Below are positions 8,510 through 17,531 of a stretch of 64,000 bases of DNA, one piece after another (position 1 is the first letter of the stretch; every line of letters starts with the position of its first letter). Position numbers and translations under genes: made by a program. Origin of the DNA: an uncultured Piscinibacter sp. (GTDB lineage Bacteria; Pseudomonadota; Gammaproteobacteria; Burkholderiales; Burkholderiaceae_C); NCBI RefSeq assembly GCF_937952055.1, contig NZ_CALFYO010000033.1, forward strand, positions 248,001 through 312,000, given 5' to 3'. The notes beneath the pieces are model-generated. The model was not told the origin of the DNA, searched no databases, and saw only the letters and a list, made by a program, of their open reading frames with translations.

Positions 8510-8824
8510 TCAGAACGTGGGTGTCTCGGGCTCGACGATGTACGCGCCCAGCTGGCCGGGGCCGAACACCGTGGCGGCGTCGGGCACCGTCGTGCCGTTC
8601 GGCGTGTCGGTCCGGGTGGCCGGAGGATCCGGCACCATGGCGCCCGCGACCTCGGCATGTGTCGGCCCGAAGTCCAGGAGAATCCCCGCCAGCATGATGC
8701 CCATCGCGACGGCGACGGCCGTCGCGATGAAGGCGTTGCCTGCGCGATCGGATCCGGAACCGCCGCGCCAGGCGGGGCCGGCGAGGTCGACCGGGGGATT
8801 AGCTGCGTGTCCGTGCTTCGCCAC
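8510..8824 (-). CDS. small single-pass membrane protein
   Basis: 104 residues from GTG at 8824, which has GCAGGAG about 10 bases upstream; an upstream ATG (8893) lacks such a site. One hydrophobic helix (AFIATAVAVAMGIMLAGILL, about residues 37-56) is followed by a Pro/Thr-rich extramembrane tail. I recognise no family. It is divergent from the SARP regulator across roughly 215 bases. Confidence 0.45.
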   Translation of the reverse strand: MAKHGHAANPPVDLAGPAWRGGSGSDRAGNAFIATAVAVAMGIMLAGILLDFGPTHAEVAGAMVPDPPATRTDTPNGTTVPDAATVFGPGQLGAYIVEPETPTF

Positions 8825-9039
8825 TTTGTCGTCTCCTGCGGGTCCCGACGGGATGAATGCCGCACCTGTGCACGTCAAGGGATCCGGCGCCATGGTGGTC
8901 GGAGGGCATCAATCGACAGCAAAGATTGCGCAAAACTTCCGTAAACTGCGCCGGCACAAGCCACGAAGGTCGGCCGCGTTGGGGAAAGGTGGCACACGCG
9001 GCATGCCACGTGTGAACTCTCGGTCGGAAGGAGTCTGGG

Positions 9040-12000
9040 GTGGTACGACTGAAGATCCGCGTCCTGGGGGGCTTCGAGGTCCTGCGAGAGGCGGATGGCG
9101 AGCCGATTCGACTCCATTCCCGCAAGCTCGACGGCCTCCTCGCCTACGTGGCGATGGGTCCGGGGCAGGGCCGCTCGCGCGAGACGCTGGCGACCCTGCT
9201 GTGGGATCGCAGCGGCGAGGACCAGGCGCGGGCCAGCCTGCGCCAGGCGCTGGCGGTGTTGCGCAAGTCGATCGACGCCCCGCAGGGGCATCTTCTCGTC
9301 GCCGATCGTGACCGCATCGCGTTGTCGCCCGATGCCGTCTGGGTCGACGCCGACGCCTTCCAGCGGCTGATCGCCGAGGGCACGATCGAGGCGCTGCAGC
9401 AGGCGGTGTCGCTCTACCGGGGCCGCTTTCTCGATGGCTCGAGCCTGCCCTCTTCGGCGTTCGAGGAGTGGGTGCGCGGCGAGTGTCAGCGGCTCGAGGA
9501 TCTCGCCCTGAGGGCACTGGAGAAGCTGCTCGAGCACCACGGCGCGCGTGCGGATGTCGATGCGACGCTCGAGGTGGCCCACCGCATGCTCGCGATCGAT
9601 CCTCTGCACGAGAAGGCTCATCGCGCCCTGATCGCCCTCGGGGCCGAACAGGGCGCGCGCGGCGCGGCCCTGGAACACTTCGAACGCTACCGCAACGCGC
9701 TGCAGCGGGAACTGGGGCTGGAGCCGGACGCGCAGATGCGAGCGCTCGCGCACACGCTGCGCCCCGACGAGTGGAAGGCGGTGACGACGCGACCACCCAC
9801 GGCAGAGTCCGCGGGGCCACGCGGCGCGCTCGGCGTGGACGGGCTTTCCGTGCAGGCGACGACGCCGGGCGAAGCTGGCACCGACGACGCGCCTGAGGCG
9901 GCGTACGGGGGCGGCAGCCGCTGGGTGACCCTTCTGTCGTGCAGCCTGGCCGACGCCGCCGCGATGTCGGTCCGCCTCGACTCGGAGGACCTGGGCAAGG
10001 TCATCGCGGCGTTCCGCACCTGCTGCGAGCGCGTGATCGCCCGATGCGGGGGGCACGTCCTGCACCACCACCTGGGTCCGTCCGTGTCCGCCTGCTTCGG
10101 TTATCCGCGGGCGGACGAGCACGGCGCGGAGCGGGCGGTGCGCGCGGCTCTCGAGATCGTGGCGCAGGTCGGCCAGCTGACGTCGCTGCCGGAGCCCGCG
10201 CTGCGCACCTGCGTCGGGGTGGCCAGCGGTCACGTCGTCGTGACCGAGCGGGCCCTGGCAACCGGAACGCGCGAGATCACCGTTGCGGGCGCGGGATCGC
10301 ACATCGTGGCCGCACTCCGGACCGCGGCAGCGCCGGGCGACGTGCTCGTCGCCTCGAGCACGAAGACCACGCTCGGCGCGTTGTTCGAGTGCGAGGACCT
10401 CGGAACCCGGCCGATCGAGGGGGCGGCCGCGCCGGTGCGTGTCTGGCGGGTGCTTGCCGAGCGCCACGGGCCGAACCGGTTCGCCGCGACGCGTGCGTCG
10501 GCGACGCTCGCGCCGCTGGTCGGACGCGAGGAGGACCTGGACCTGCTCGCGCGCCGGTGGCGGCAGGCGCGTGCCGGTGCCGGTCAGGTGGTGGTGCTCG
10601 TCGGTGAACCTGGCATCGGCAAGTCGCGCCTCGTCGAGGCGCTTCGACAGTCGCTGCGTGTCGAGCCCGTCCTGCAGATTGCGTACTACGGCTCGCCGCA
10701 TCACCAGCAAAGCGCCCTGTACCCGGTGATCCGGCAGCTCGAGAGTGCGGCGGGCATCTCGAGGAGCGATGCCCCGGCGCTGAAGCTGGACAAGCTCGAG
10801 GCCTTGCTCGCGCAGGCCGGCGGCAACCGGCCCGGCGAGATTCCACTCGTCGCGGACCTGCTGTCGATCCCGGCGGACGATCGTTACCCTGCGCTGGATC
10901 TCACGCCGCAGCGCCGGATGGAGAAGACGCTGGAGACCCTGGCCGCGCAGCTCGTCGGCCTGACGAGACGACAGCCGGTGCTGATGATCTTCGAGGACCT
11001 CCACTGGAGCGACCCGACGACGCGCGAGTTCCTCGACCGGCTCGTCGAGTCCGTGCCGAGTCTCCCGGTGCTCGTGCTGGTCACGCATCGTCCGGGAGAG
11101 ACGATGCCCTGGTCGGGCGAGCCGCACGTCACGTCGCTCGTCATCCGGCGGCTGCGCCGCAGTGACAGCGAGGCACTGGTCGCCGGGCTCGCCGGCGAAG
11201 CGGGGCTGCCTGCCGATGTGCTGGCGCAGATCGTCGACAAGGCCGACGGCGTGCCGCTCTTTCTCGAGGAGCTCACCAAGCACACGCTGGACACCGGCCA
11301 TGCGGAGGACCCGCCGACGCGCCGCGCGCCGGATGCCGTGCCGGACACGCTGCAGGACCTGCTGCTGGCGCGCCTGGACCGGCTGGGGCCCGCCAGGACG
11401 GTGGCCCAGGAGGCAGCCGTCATCGGCCGGCGGTTCACCTACGGTCTGCTCGAGGCGGTGTCGAAGCTGAAGGCGCCACGGCTGCAGGCCGCGCTGGCCA
11501 GGCTCTGCGAGGCCGAGCTCGTCCATGCGCAAGGCACGCCGCCGGAGGCCAGCTACAGCTTCAAGCACGCGCTGATCCAGGAGGCTGCCAGCGCGAGCCT
11601 GCTGCGGTCCGACCGTGCACCGCTGCATGGACGGATCGCCGTCGCCCTCGAGGAGCGCTTCCCCGAGATGAAGGACGCGCAGCCGGAGGTGATCGCGTTT
11701 CACTTCGCGTCGGCGGGCGCCATGGACAAGGCCGTCGCGTATTGGCACAAGGCCGGCGAGCTGGCGATGCGGCGATCGGCGCAGCGCGAGGCGATCACCT
11801 ATTTCGAGCGGGCCGTGGCGGCGCTGGACGGTCTGCCGCCAGGCGCGGCGCGCAGCGGCCAGGAACTCGCGCTGCGGGTGCTGCTCGGCCAGGCGTGGGT
11901 GCTGGCCGCGGGTTATGCGGCCCCCGAGGTCGAGGCGGCCTACCGTCGGGCGCGCGATCTCTGCGAAGAGCTCGGCGATGCCGGCCATCTCTTCTTCGTC

Positions 12001-13143
12001 CTGCTCGGCTTGTGGCAGCTCTACCTGGCGAAGGCCGACGTGGCGCGTGCGACCGATGTGGTCGACCGCCTGCTGCCGCTGGCGACGCGCATGGACAGCA
12101 CGGACTTCGCGATCGAGGGCCACGTGGCACAGCTCGTGACGCTGCACACCCGCGGCGCATTCGAGGCGGAGCTGGCGCACGCAAACGAAGCCATCGCCCG
12201 CTACGACCCCGATGCCGCAGCGGGGCGCATCCAGCGCTTTGGCTACGACGGCTACGTGATCGCGCTGACCGGCGCAGCATGGGCGCACTGGATGCTCGGT
12301 CGTCCGGATCAAGGCCTGGCATGGGGCGCGAGGGCGCTCGAGACGGCGCGTGCCATCGGTCACCCCTACAGCCTGGCCATGGCCACCTACACCGTCGCGT
12401 GGCTTCACCTGTACCGACGCGAGGCCGACGATGCCCTCAGGCTCGTGGAGGAGTCCATCGCGCTGTCGATCGAGCATGGCTTCGCATGGCCCGAGGCGTA
12501 CGCGGCGCCGGTCCATGGCTGGGCGCAGGCCGAGCTGGGCCGCGCGAGCCAGGGACTCGAGACCATTCGCAAGGGCCTGGCCGCGCTGGACGGGATGGCG
12601 CACCGGCTGTGGCGCCCACAGCAGGAGGGCCTGCTCGCAGCGGTCTTGGCGCGCGCGGGACGCACCGGCGAAGCGCTCGACGTGCTCGAACGGGCGATCG
12701 AGGCGGCGGACCGCACCGGCGACCAGGAAAATGCCGCCGAGTTGCATCGGCTGAAGGGCGAGTTGACGCTGCGGCAGGGGGCACCAGGCGCGGCGATGCA
12801 GGCCGAGCGGAGCTTCCGGCATGCGATCGAGATCGCGCGCCGCCAGCATGCGAGGTCCTGGGAACTGCGTGCCGCCACGAGTCTGGCGAGGCTCTGGCGC
12901 GAGCAGGACAAGGGCGATCAGGCGCGCCAGCTGCTCGGGCCGCTGCACGCCACCTTCAGCGAGGGCTTCGACACGCCCGACCTGCAGGACGCGAAGGCGT
13001 TGCTCGACAGTCTGCCCGCGGGACCGATCCCGCGGGCGGATCAGCGCTCGGTCGGCAGGTCCGGCGCCGCCGAGTCCGCGGCCGGCATCGCGGCGTCCCG
13101 GCGTCGTCGCATGTCGAGCGCTCCGCGACGGCGAACGCGCTGA
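9040..13143 (+). CDS. SARP/BTAD - pseudo-cyclase - AAA ATPase - TPR transcriptional regulator
   Basis: 1367 residues from GTG at 9040 (GGAAGGAG upstream). In order: an N-terminal winged-helix DNA-binding domain (~1-95, starting VRLKIRVLGGFEV); a bacterial transcriptional activation domain (~100-240); a class III cyclase-like domain (~293-470); an ATPase with Walker A GEPGIGKSR (~522) and Walker B MIFEDLHWSD (~649); and about 500 residues of TPR-like helices. In the cyclase unit the two metal-binding Asp positions are Ser302 (LLSCSLAD) and Pro347 (LGPSVSACFG), so it is probably a catalytically dead sensor. The architecture is that of large STAND-type activators; the target genes are unknown. 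An isolated promoter region separates it from the divergent small membrane protein. Confidence 0.85.
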   Translation: MVRLKIRVLGGFEVLREADGEPIRLHSRKLDGLLAYVAMGPGQGRSRETLATLLWDRSGEDQARASLRQALAVLRKSIDAPQGHLLVADRDRIALSPDAVWVDADAFQRLIAEGTIEALQQAVSLYRGRFLDGSSLPSSAFEEWVRGECQRLEDLALRALEKLLEHHGARADVDATLEVAHRMLAIDPLHEKAHRALIALGAEQGARGAALEHFERYRNALQRELGLEPDAQMRALAHTLRPDEWKAVTTRPPTAESAGPRGALGVDGLSVQATTPGEAGTDDAPEAAYGGGSRWVTLLSCSLADAAAMSVRLDSEDLGKVIAAFRTCCERVIARCGGHVLHHHLGPSVSACFGYPRADEHGAERAVRAALEIVAQVGQLTSLPEPALRTCVGVASGHVVVTERALATGTREITVAGAGSHIVAALRTAAAPGDVLVASSTKTTLGALFECEDLGTRPIEGAAAPVRVWRVLAERHGPNRFAATRASATLAPLVGREEDLDLLARRWRQARAGAGQVVVLVGEPGIGKSRLVEALRQSLRVEPVLQIAYYGSPHHQQSALYPVIRQLESAAGISRSDAPALKLDKLEALLAQAGGNRPGEIPLVADLLSIPADDRYPALDLTPQRRMEKTLETLAAQLVGLTRRQPVLMIFEDLHWSDPTTREFLDRLVESVPSLPVLVLVTHRPGETMPWSGEPHVTSLVIRRLRRSDSEALVAGLAGEAGLPADVLAQIVDKADGVPLFLEELTKHTLDTGHAEDPPTRRAPDAVPDTLQDLLLARLDRLGPARTVAQEAAVIGRRFTYGLLEAVSKLKAPRLQAALARLCEAELVHAQGTPPEASYSFKHALIQEAASASLLRSDRAPLHGRIAVALEERFPEMKDAQPEVIAFHFASAGAMDKAVAYWHKAGELAMRRSAQREAITYFERAVAALDGLPPGAARSGQELALRVLLGQAWVLAAGYAAPEVEAAYRRARDLCEELGDAGHLFFVLLGLWQLYLAKADVARATDVVDRLLPLATRMDSTDFAIEGHVAQLVTLHTRGAFEAELAHANEAIARYDPDAAAGRIQRFGYDGYVIALTGAAWAHWMLGRPDQGLAWGARALETARAIGHPYSLAMATYTVAWLHLYRREADDALRLVEESIALSIEHGFAWPEAYAAPVHGWAQAELGRASQGLETIRKGLAALDGMAHRLWRPQQEGLLAAVLARAGRTGEALDVLERAIEAADRTGDQENAAELHRLKGELTLRQGAPGAAMQAERSFRHAIEIARRQHARSWELRAATSLARLWREQDKGDQARQLLGPLHATFSEGFDTPDLQDAKALLDSLPAGPIPRADQRSVGRSGAAESAAGIAASRRRRMSSAPRRRTR

Positions 13144-13245
13144 CGGCAGGCCGGGAAGGTCCAGTCCGAGGCGCTCTCGGAAGTGGCCGACGCGCTGGAG
13201 AAGACGATCGCCGCCCTGGCTTGGCGCAAGAAGGCGCCCGGTCCT

Positions 13246-13749
13246 TCAGTACGGCCAGTGATCGCGCCGCGCTTCGCCGCGCCGCAGGCGCCACGCGATG
13301 ACGCGGCCCAGCGCGAACAGCAACTCCCGGGCGCGCGCCGGTCGCTCGTCGGCGAACGCCAGGAAACCGTGGAAGTCCAGTCGCAGCAGCTGTGTGCGTT
13401 GGCTCGCCCACACGGTGGCCGAGCGGCCGCGGCCGTCGAAGAACGAGATTTCGCCGATCACCGAGCCGGGTGTCTCACGGAACAGGCCTCCCAGTGCCCC
13501 GCCGCGCGCGGCCGCGGCGCTGACCTCGAGCGCGCCGCCGACCACGAAGTACAGTGCGCGGTCACTCTCGCCGCGGCGAAGCAGTGCCTCGCCGCTTTCC
13601 AGGATCTGGGTTGTGGTGTGCACGAACAGCGCGCGCCAGTCTTCCAGGCCCCAGTCCGGCAGGAAGAGGCCGTCGTCGTCGCGGTCCTCGGCACAGCGTC
13701 GGTAGAAGTCGGCCGCGGCGTCGAGGGCAAGGTCGGTCGGCATGGTCAT
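13246..13749 (-). CDS. cyclic-nucleotide-binding-domain protein
   Basis: About 167 residues. The core is a cNMP-binding beta-roll: RALFVHTTTQILESGEALLRRGE, LYFVVGGALEVS, then the phosphate-binding cassette PGSVIGEISFFDGRGRSATV with the ligand arginine position filled. No helix-turn-helix follows, so it is a stand-alone sensor and not a Crp-like regulator. Start is uncertain: ATG 13749 or 13743, neither with a strong ribosome site, and a longer ORF begins at 13797. It converges on the giant regulator that carries a degenerate cyclase domain. Confidence 0.75.
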   Translation of the reverse strand: MTMPTDLALDAAADFYRRCAEDRDDDGLFLPDWGLEDWRALFVHTTTQILESGEALLRRGESDRALYFVVGGALEVSAAAARGGALGGLFRETPGSVIGEISFFDGRGRSATVWASQRTQLLRLDFHGFLAFADERPARARELLFALGRVIAWRLRRGEARRDHWPY

Positions 13750-13871
13750 GCCGGAGCGTAGCGCCGTCGCGCGCCATCGAACAGATGCGGCACGCACGGT
13801 TGACGATTTGCCACAGGCCCCTCAACCTTGCGGCGTCGGACAGCGCGGTCCGGGGAGGCTCGTCGAAGGCG

Positions 13872-14792
13872 ATGAACAACGTGATCCTGCTGCTGGCCTG
13901 TTTTGCGCTCGGCATCGCATTGCGGGCCAGTGGCCGACTGCCGGCCAATGCACCGTCGGCGCTGAACGGCTTCGTCATCAACGTCTCGCTGCCGGCGCTG
14001 ACCCTGGTCACGGTGCGCGGTCTGACGCTGGAACTGCAGCTCGCGCTCGCCGCGCTGACCCCGTGGCTGCTGCTCGGCGTCGGCGCGGGCTTCTTCTGGG
14101 CGGTAGGGCGCCTGTTGTCGCTGCCGAAGCCGACCATCGGGGCGCTGATCCTCACAGGTGCCCTGGCCAACACCTCGTTCATCGGCATCCCGATGATCGA
14201 GACCTGGTACGGCGCCGAACACGTCGGGATCGGCATCGTCGTCGACCAGCTCGGCTCGTACATGGCGCTGTCGACGCTCGGCATCGTGCTCGCCGGCCTG
14301 TGCGCGAGCCGCGATGCACGCTTCGATCCGAAGGCGTTCGCACGCAAGCTGCTGGGCTTTGCGCCATTCATCTCGCTGCTGGTGGCGCTGGCGATGACGG
14401 CGTTGTCGTTCAGCTATCCGGACTGGCTGGACACCTTGCTGCGCCGGCTTGCGACGACGCTCGTGCCGCTGGCGCTCGTGTCGGTGGGCATGCAGTTGCG
14501 GCTCAGCCAGATCCGCGGGCGCATGAGGCTGCTGGTGCTGGGCCTGGGCTTCAAGCTCGTGATCGGGCCGGCGCTGGTGCTGGCGGTGCTGGCGGGCCTG
14601 CTGGGGCAGCGTGGGCTGGTGATCCAGGTCTCGGTGTTCGAAGCTGCGATGGGCCCGATGATCGGCGCGGCGATCGTCGCGATGGACCATGACCTCGACC
14701 CCTCGCTGGTGACCCTGATGGTGGGCCTGGGGGTGCCGCTGTCGTTCCTGACGCTGCCGGCGTGGTGGTGGATGCTCCAGGGCTTCGGTTGA
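13872..14792 (+). CDS. AEC-family transporter
   Basis: 306 residues, about ten hydrophobic segments in two repeats of five, as in auxin-efflux-carrier family permeases. Typical features are FVINVSLPALTL in the first repeat, GALANTSFIGIPMIE in the middle and a C-terminal half ending in LGVPLSFLTLPAWWW. Bacterial members export or import organic acids such as malonate and malate. Start: ATG at 13872, the first Met before the first membrane helix. It is monocistronic as far as can be seen; the next gene begins 167 bases later. Confidence 0.85.
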   Translation: MNNVILLLACFALGIALRASGRLPANAPSALNGFVINVSLPALTLVTVRGLTLELQLALAALTPWLLLGVGAGFFWAVGRLLSLPKPTIGALILTGALANTSFIGIPMIETWYGAEHVGIGIVVDQLGSYMALSTLGIVLAGLCASRDARFDPKAFARKLLGFAPFISLLVALAMTALSFSYPDWLDTLLRRLATTLVPLALVSVGMQLRLSQIRGRMRLLVLGLGFKLVIGPALVLAVLAGLLGQRGLVIQVSVFEAAMGPMIGAAIVAMDHDLDPSLVTLMVGLGVPLSFLTLPAWWWMLQGFG

Positions 14793-14959
14793 AGCCTCCG
14801 GCCGCCGCTGGACTGTTCGATGGCCACGGGCTGCGCATGCCCACGGTCGTTGACGGCGACACCGACGCGGCGCCCGGTCCGTGAACATGCAGGTGGGTCC
14901 GATCGACGCCTCACGTCACTGTCTGGTCGTAGACTGATAGCGGGAGCGTCCGACCGATC

Positions 14960-16216
14960 ATGAGCACCGACTCTGGCATGGCTGATCTGTGTGTGAACGG
15001 AGATCGTCTTTGGGCTTCCCTGATGGAATTGGCCGACATCGGCGCCACCCCGAAGGGAGGCGTGTGCCGCCTGGCCCTGACCGATCTCGACAGGCAGGGC
15101 CGCGATCTCGTCTCGCGCTGGGCGCGCGACGCCGGCATGACGGTGACGATCGACCGGATCGGCAACGTGTTCATGCGCCGTCGGGGACGCAACGCCAGCC
15201 TCGCTCCGGTGATGACGGGCAGCCACATCGACACCCAGCCCACGGGCGGCAAGTTCGACGGCAACTACGGCGTGCTCGCGGGTCTCGAGGTGGTGCGCAC
15301 GCTGAACGACCAGGGCATCGAGACCGAGGCGCCGATCGAGGTCGCCTTCTGGACCAACGAGGAGGGTTCGCGCTTCGTGCCGGTGATGATGGGATCGGGC
15401 GTGTTCGCGAAGGCGTTCACGCTGGAGCATGCCTATGCGGCCACCGATGCGCAGGGGCGCACCGTGAAGGACGAGCTCGAGCGCATCGGCTACGTCGGCA
15501 GCGAGGAGCCCGGGGCGCACCCGGTCGGCGCCTACCTGGAGACGCACATCGAGCAGGGGCCGGTGCTGGAAGACCACGCGAAGACGATCGGCGTGGTCAC
15601 CGGCGTGCTGGGCATCCGCTGGTACGACTGCACCGTGCTGGGCATGGAGGCCCATGCCGGCCCGACGCCGATGGCGTTGCGCCGGGACGCGCTGCAGGTC
15701 GCGACGGCGCTGATGCAGGAGGTGGTGGCCTGCGCGCGCCGGCACCCGCCGCACGGCCGCGGCACGGTGGGCATGGTGGAGGTGCACCCGAACAGCCGCA
15801 ACGTCATCCCGGGCCGCGTGAAGTTCTCGATCGACCTGCGCAATGCCAGTGACGCGCTGTGCGACGCGATGGACGCCGACATCCGCGGCGCGGCCGCGCG
15901 GCTGAGCGAGCGCAGCGGGCTGGGCATCACCATCGACCAGGTGTCGGCCTACCCGGCCCAGCCCTTCGACGCCAGCTGCGTGAACGCCATTGCGGCGGCG
16001 GCCGCGAGACTCGGCCACAGCCAGATGCCGGTGGTGTCCGGCGCGGGGCACGATGCGGTCTACATGGCGCGGCTGGCACCGACCGGCATGATCTTCATTC
16101 CCTGCAAGGGCGGCATCAGCCACAACGAGATCGAGGCTGCGGCGCCGGAGCATGTCACCGCCGGCGCGGACGTGCTGCTGCACACCCTGCTCGAGCTCGC
16201 GGGCGTGGCGCGCTGA
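14960..16216 (+). CDS. M20 Zn-dependent N-carbamoyl-L-amino-acid hydrolase (AmaB/HyuC-like), copy 1
   Basis: 418 residues. Metal-binding motifs of the M20 AmaB/allantoate-amidohydrolase group are intact: GSHIDTQPTGGKFDGNYGV, FWTNEEGSRF, LETHIEQGPVLE and the C-terminal SGAGHDAVYMA with GGISHNE. Such enzymes split N-carbamoyl or ureido amino acids into free amino acid, CO2 and ammonia. A second paralogue lies at 28620-29852, at the far side of the same catabolic block. A longer start at 14960 (MSTDSG) is used. It converges on the amidase gene with 13 bases between stops. Confidence 0.85.
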   Translation: MSTDSGMADLCVNGDRLWASLMELADIGATPKGGVCRLALTDLDRQGRDLVSRWARDAGMTVTIDRIGNVFMRRRGRNASLAPVMTGSHIDTQPTGGKFDGNYGVLAGLEVVRTLNDQGIETEAPIEVAFWTNEEGSRFVPVMMGSGVFAKAFTLEHAYAATDAQGRTVKDELERIGYVGSEEPGAHPVGAYLETHIEQGPVLEDHAKTIGVVTGVLGIRWYDCTVLGMEAHAGPTPMALRRDALQVATALMQEVVACARRHPPHGRGTVGMVEVHPNSRNVIPGRVKFSIDLRNASDALCDAMDADIRGAAARLSERSGLGITIDQVSAYPAQPFDASCVNAIAAAAARLGHSQMPVVSGAGHDAVYMARLAPTGMIFIPCKGGISHNEIEAAAPEHVTAGADVLLHTLLELAGVAR

Positions 16217-16229
16217 GGCCGGCGGCGCG

Positions 16230-17531
16230 TCAGCGCGTCAGGCACGCCAGGGCCCAGTCGGCCCACGCGAGCAGGCGGTGGTCGTCGCCGTGGCGGCCGA
16301 CGAGCTGCAGTCCGAGCGGCAAGCCGTTCGCACCGTGCGTGAACGGCAGGTGCACGCAGGGCAGGCCGAGCAGCGTCCAGGCGCGGCAGAACACCGGGTC
16401 GCCAGTGGCCTGCAGCCCGGCCGGTGCGGTGCCGGTGGCGCTCGGCGCGAGCAGCACGTCGTGCTGCCCGAACAGCGCGTCGACGTCCCGGCGCAGGCGG
16501 TCGGCGGCCGCTTGATGGCGGGCCTGGGTCTCGCCGTCGATCGCCAGACCCTGGTCGAGCAGGGCGCACAGTGCCTCGCTCAGCTGCCCGCGATGCCGCA
16601 GCCGCTCGTGGGCCAGCGCGCGTGCCGCCTCGTGGGCCATGGTCGCCTTCTGCAGCGTCACCAGGGTGTCGAAGCCGGCCGGCAGGACCGCGTCGACGCA
16701 GGCGGCGGCGCGTGGCGCGAGCGCGGCCGCGGCCTGCTCCCAGGCGCCCCGCGTGTCGGCGTCGGCCAGCGGCCACTCGGGGGTTCGGCACAGTCCGATG
16801 CGCGGCGCGTCCGGCGTCGCGCCGGGCAGCAGGCGTCGGTCGCCCGTCAGCACCGCGCCGAGCAGCGCCGCATCGCGCACGCCGTGCCCGAAACCGCCCA
16901 CGGTGTCGAGCGACTCCGACAGGCTCTTCACGCCGGCGCGCGGCACGCGGCCGAAGCTGGGCTTGTAGCCGACCACGCCGCAGTAGGCCGCCGGCCGGAC
17001 GATCGAGCCAGCCGTCTGCGTGCCCAGGGCAAGCGGCACCATGCCGTCGGCCACGGCGGCGGCCGAGCCGCTGGACGAGCCGCCGGGCGTGTGCGTCGGG
17101 TTGCAGGGGTTGCGTGTCGGCCCGGGGTGGAAGGTCGCGAACTCGGTGGTGACCGTCTTGCCCAGCACCAGCGCGCCGGCTTCGCGGCACAGCGCCACCA
17201 CGGCAGCGTCGGCGGCGGGCCGCTGGCCGGTGTAGATCGGCGACCCGTAGGCCGTGGGCAGACCGGCCGTGTCGAACAGGTCCTTCACGCCGAGCGGAAT
17301 GCCGTGCAGCGGGCCGAGCACCGGCCCGGCATCGAGGGCGCGCGCCTGCGCCAGCGCCGCGTCGGCGTCGATGGCGACGAAGGCCTGCACGGTGCCGTCG
17401 CGTTCGTCGATGCGCTCCAGGCAGGCCCGCAGCAGGTCTTCCGCGCGCAGCTCCCGGCGCGCCAGTTGCCGCGCCAGTACCCAGGCGCCCTGTCGCACCA
17501 GCGCGGCGGGGGTCAAGCCGCCACCCCACAC
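16230..17531 (-). CDS. amidase signature family hydrolase
   Basis: About 433 residues with the amidase signature: catalytic Lys in PLGVKDLFDTAG, the Gly/Ser-rich TPGGSSSGSAAAV containing the cis-Ser, and the nucleophile Ser in GTQTAGSIVRPAA. It hydrolyses an amide; the substrate is unknown but is probably an amino-acid or peptide amide given the neighbours. The start is uncertain: GTG at 17531 overlaps the upstream deacylase by 19 bases, and TTG at 17516 would overlap its stop (TTGA). It is the last gene of a four-gene minus-strand operon. Confidence 0.85.
   Translation of the reverse strand: MWGGGLTPAALVRQGAWVLARQLARRELRAEDLLRACLERIDERDGTVQAFVAIDADAALAQARALDAGPVLGPLHGIPLGVKDLFDTAGLPTAYGSPIYTGQRPAADAAVVALCREAGALVLGKTVTTEFATFHPGPTRNPCNPTHTPGGSSSGSAAAVADGMVPLALGTQTAGSIVRPAAYCGVVGYKPSFGRVPRAGVKSLSESLDTVGGFGHGVRDAALLGAVLTGDRRLLPGATPDAPRIGLCRTPEWPLADADTRGAWEQAAAALAPRAAACVDAVLPAGFDTLVTLQKATMAHEAARALAHERLRHRGQLSEALCALLDQGLAIDGETQARHQAAADRLRRDVDALFGQHDVLLAPSATGTAPAGLQATGDPVFCRAWTLLGLPCVHLPFTHGANGLPLGLQLVGRHGDDHRLLAWADWALACLTR

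Noticed and set aside
8875..12948. 1357-codon open frame on the minus strand
   Set aside because: It is the exact antisense of the SARP regulator; the translation is Arg/Gln/His-rich with no domain, and high third-position GC opens such frames in this genome.
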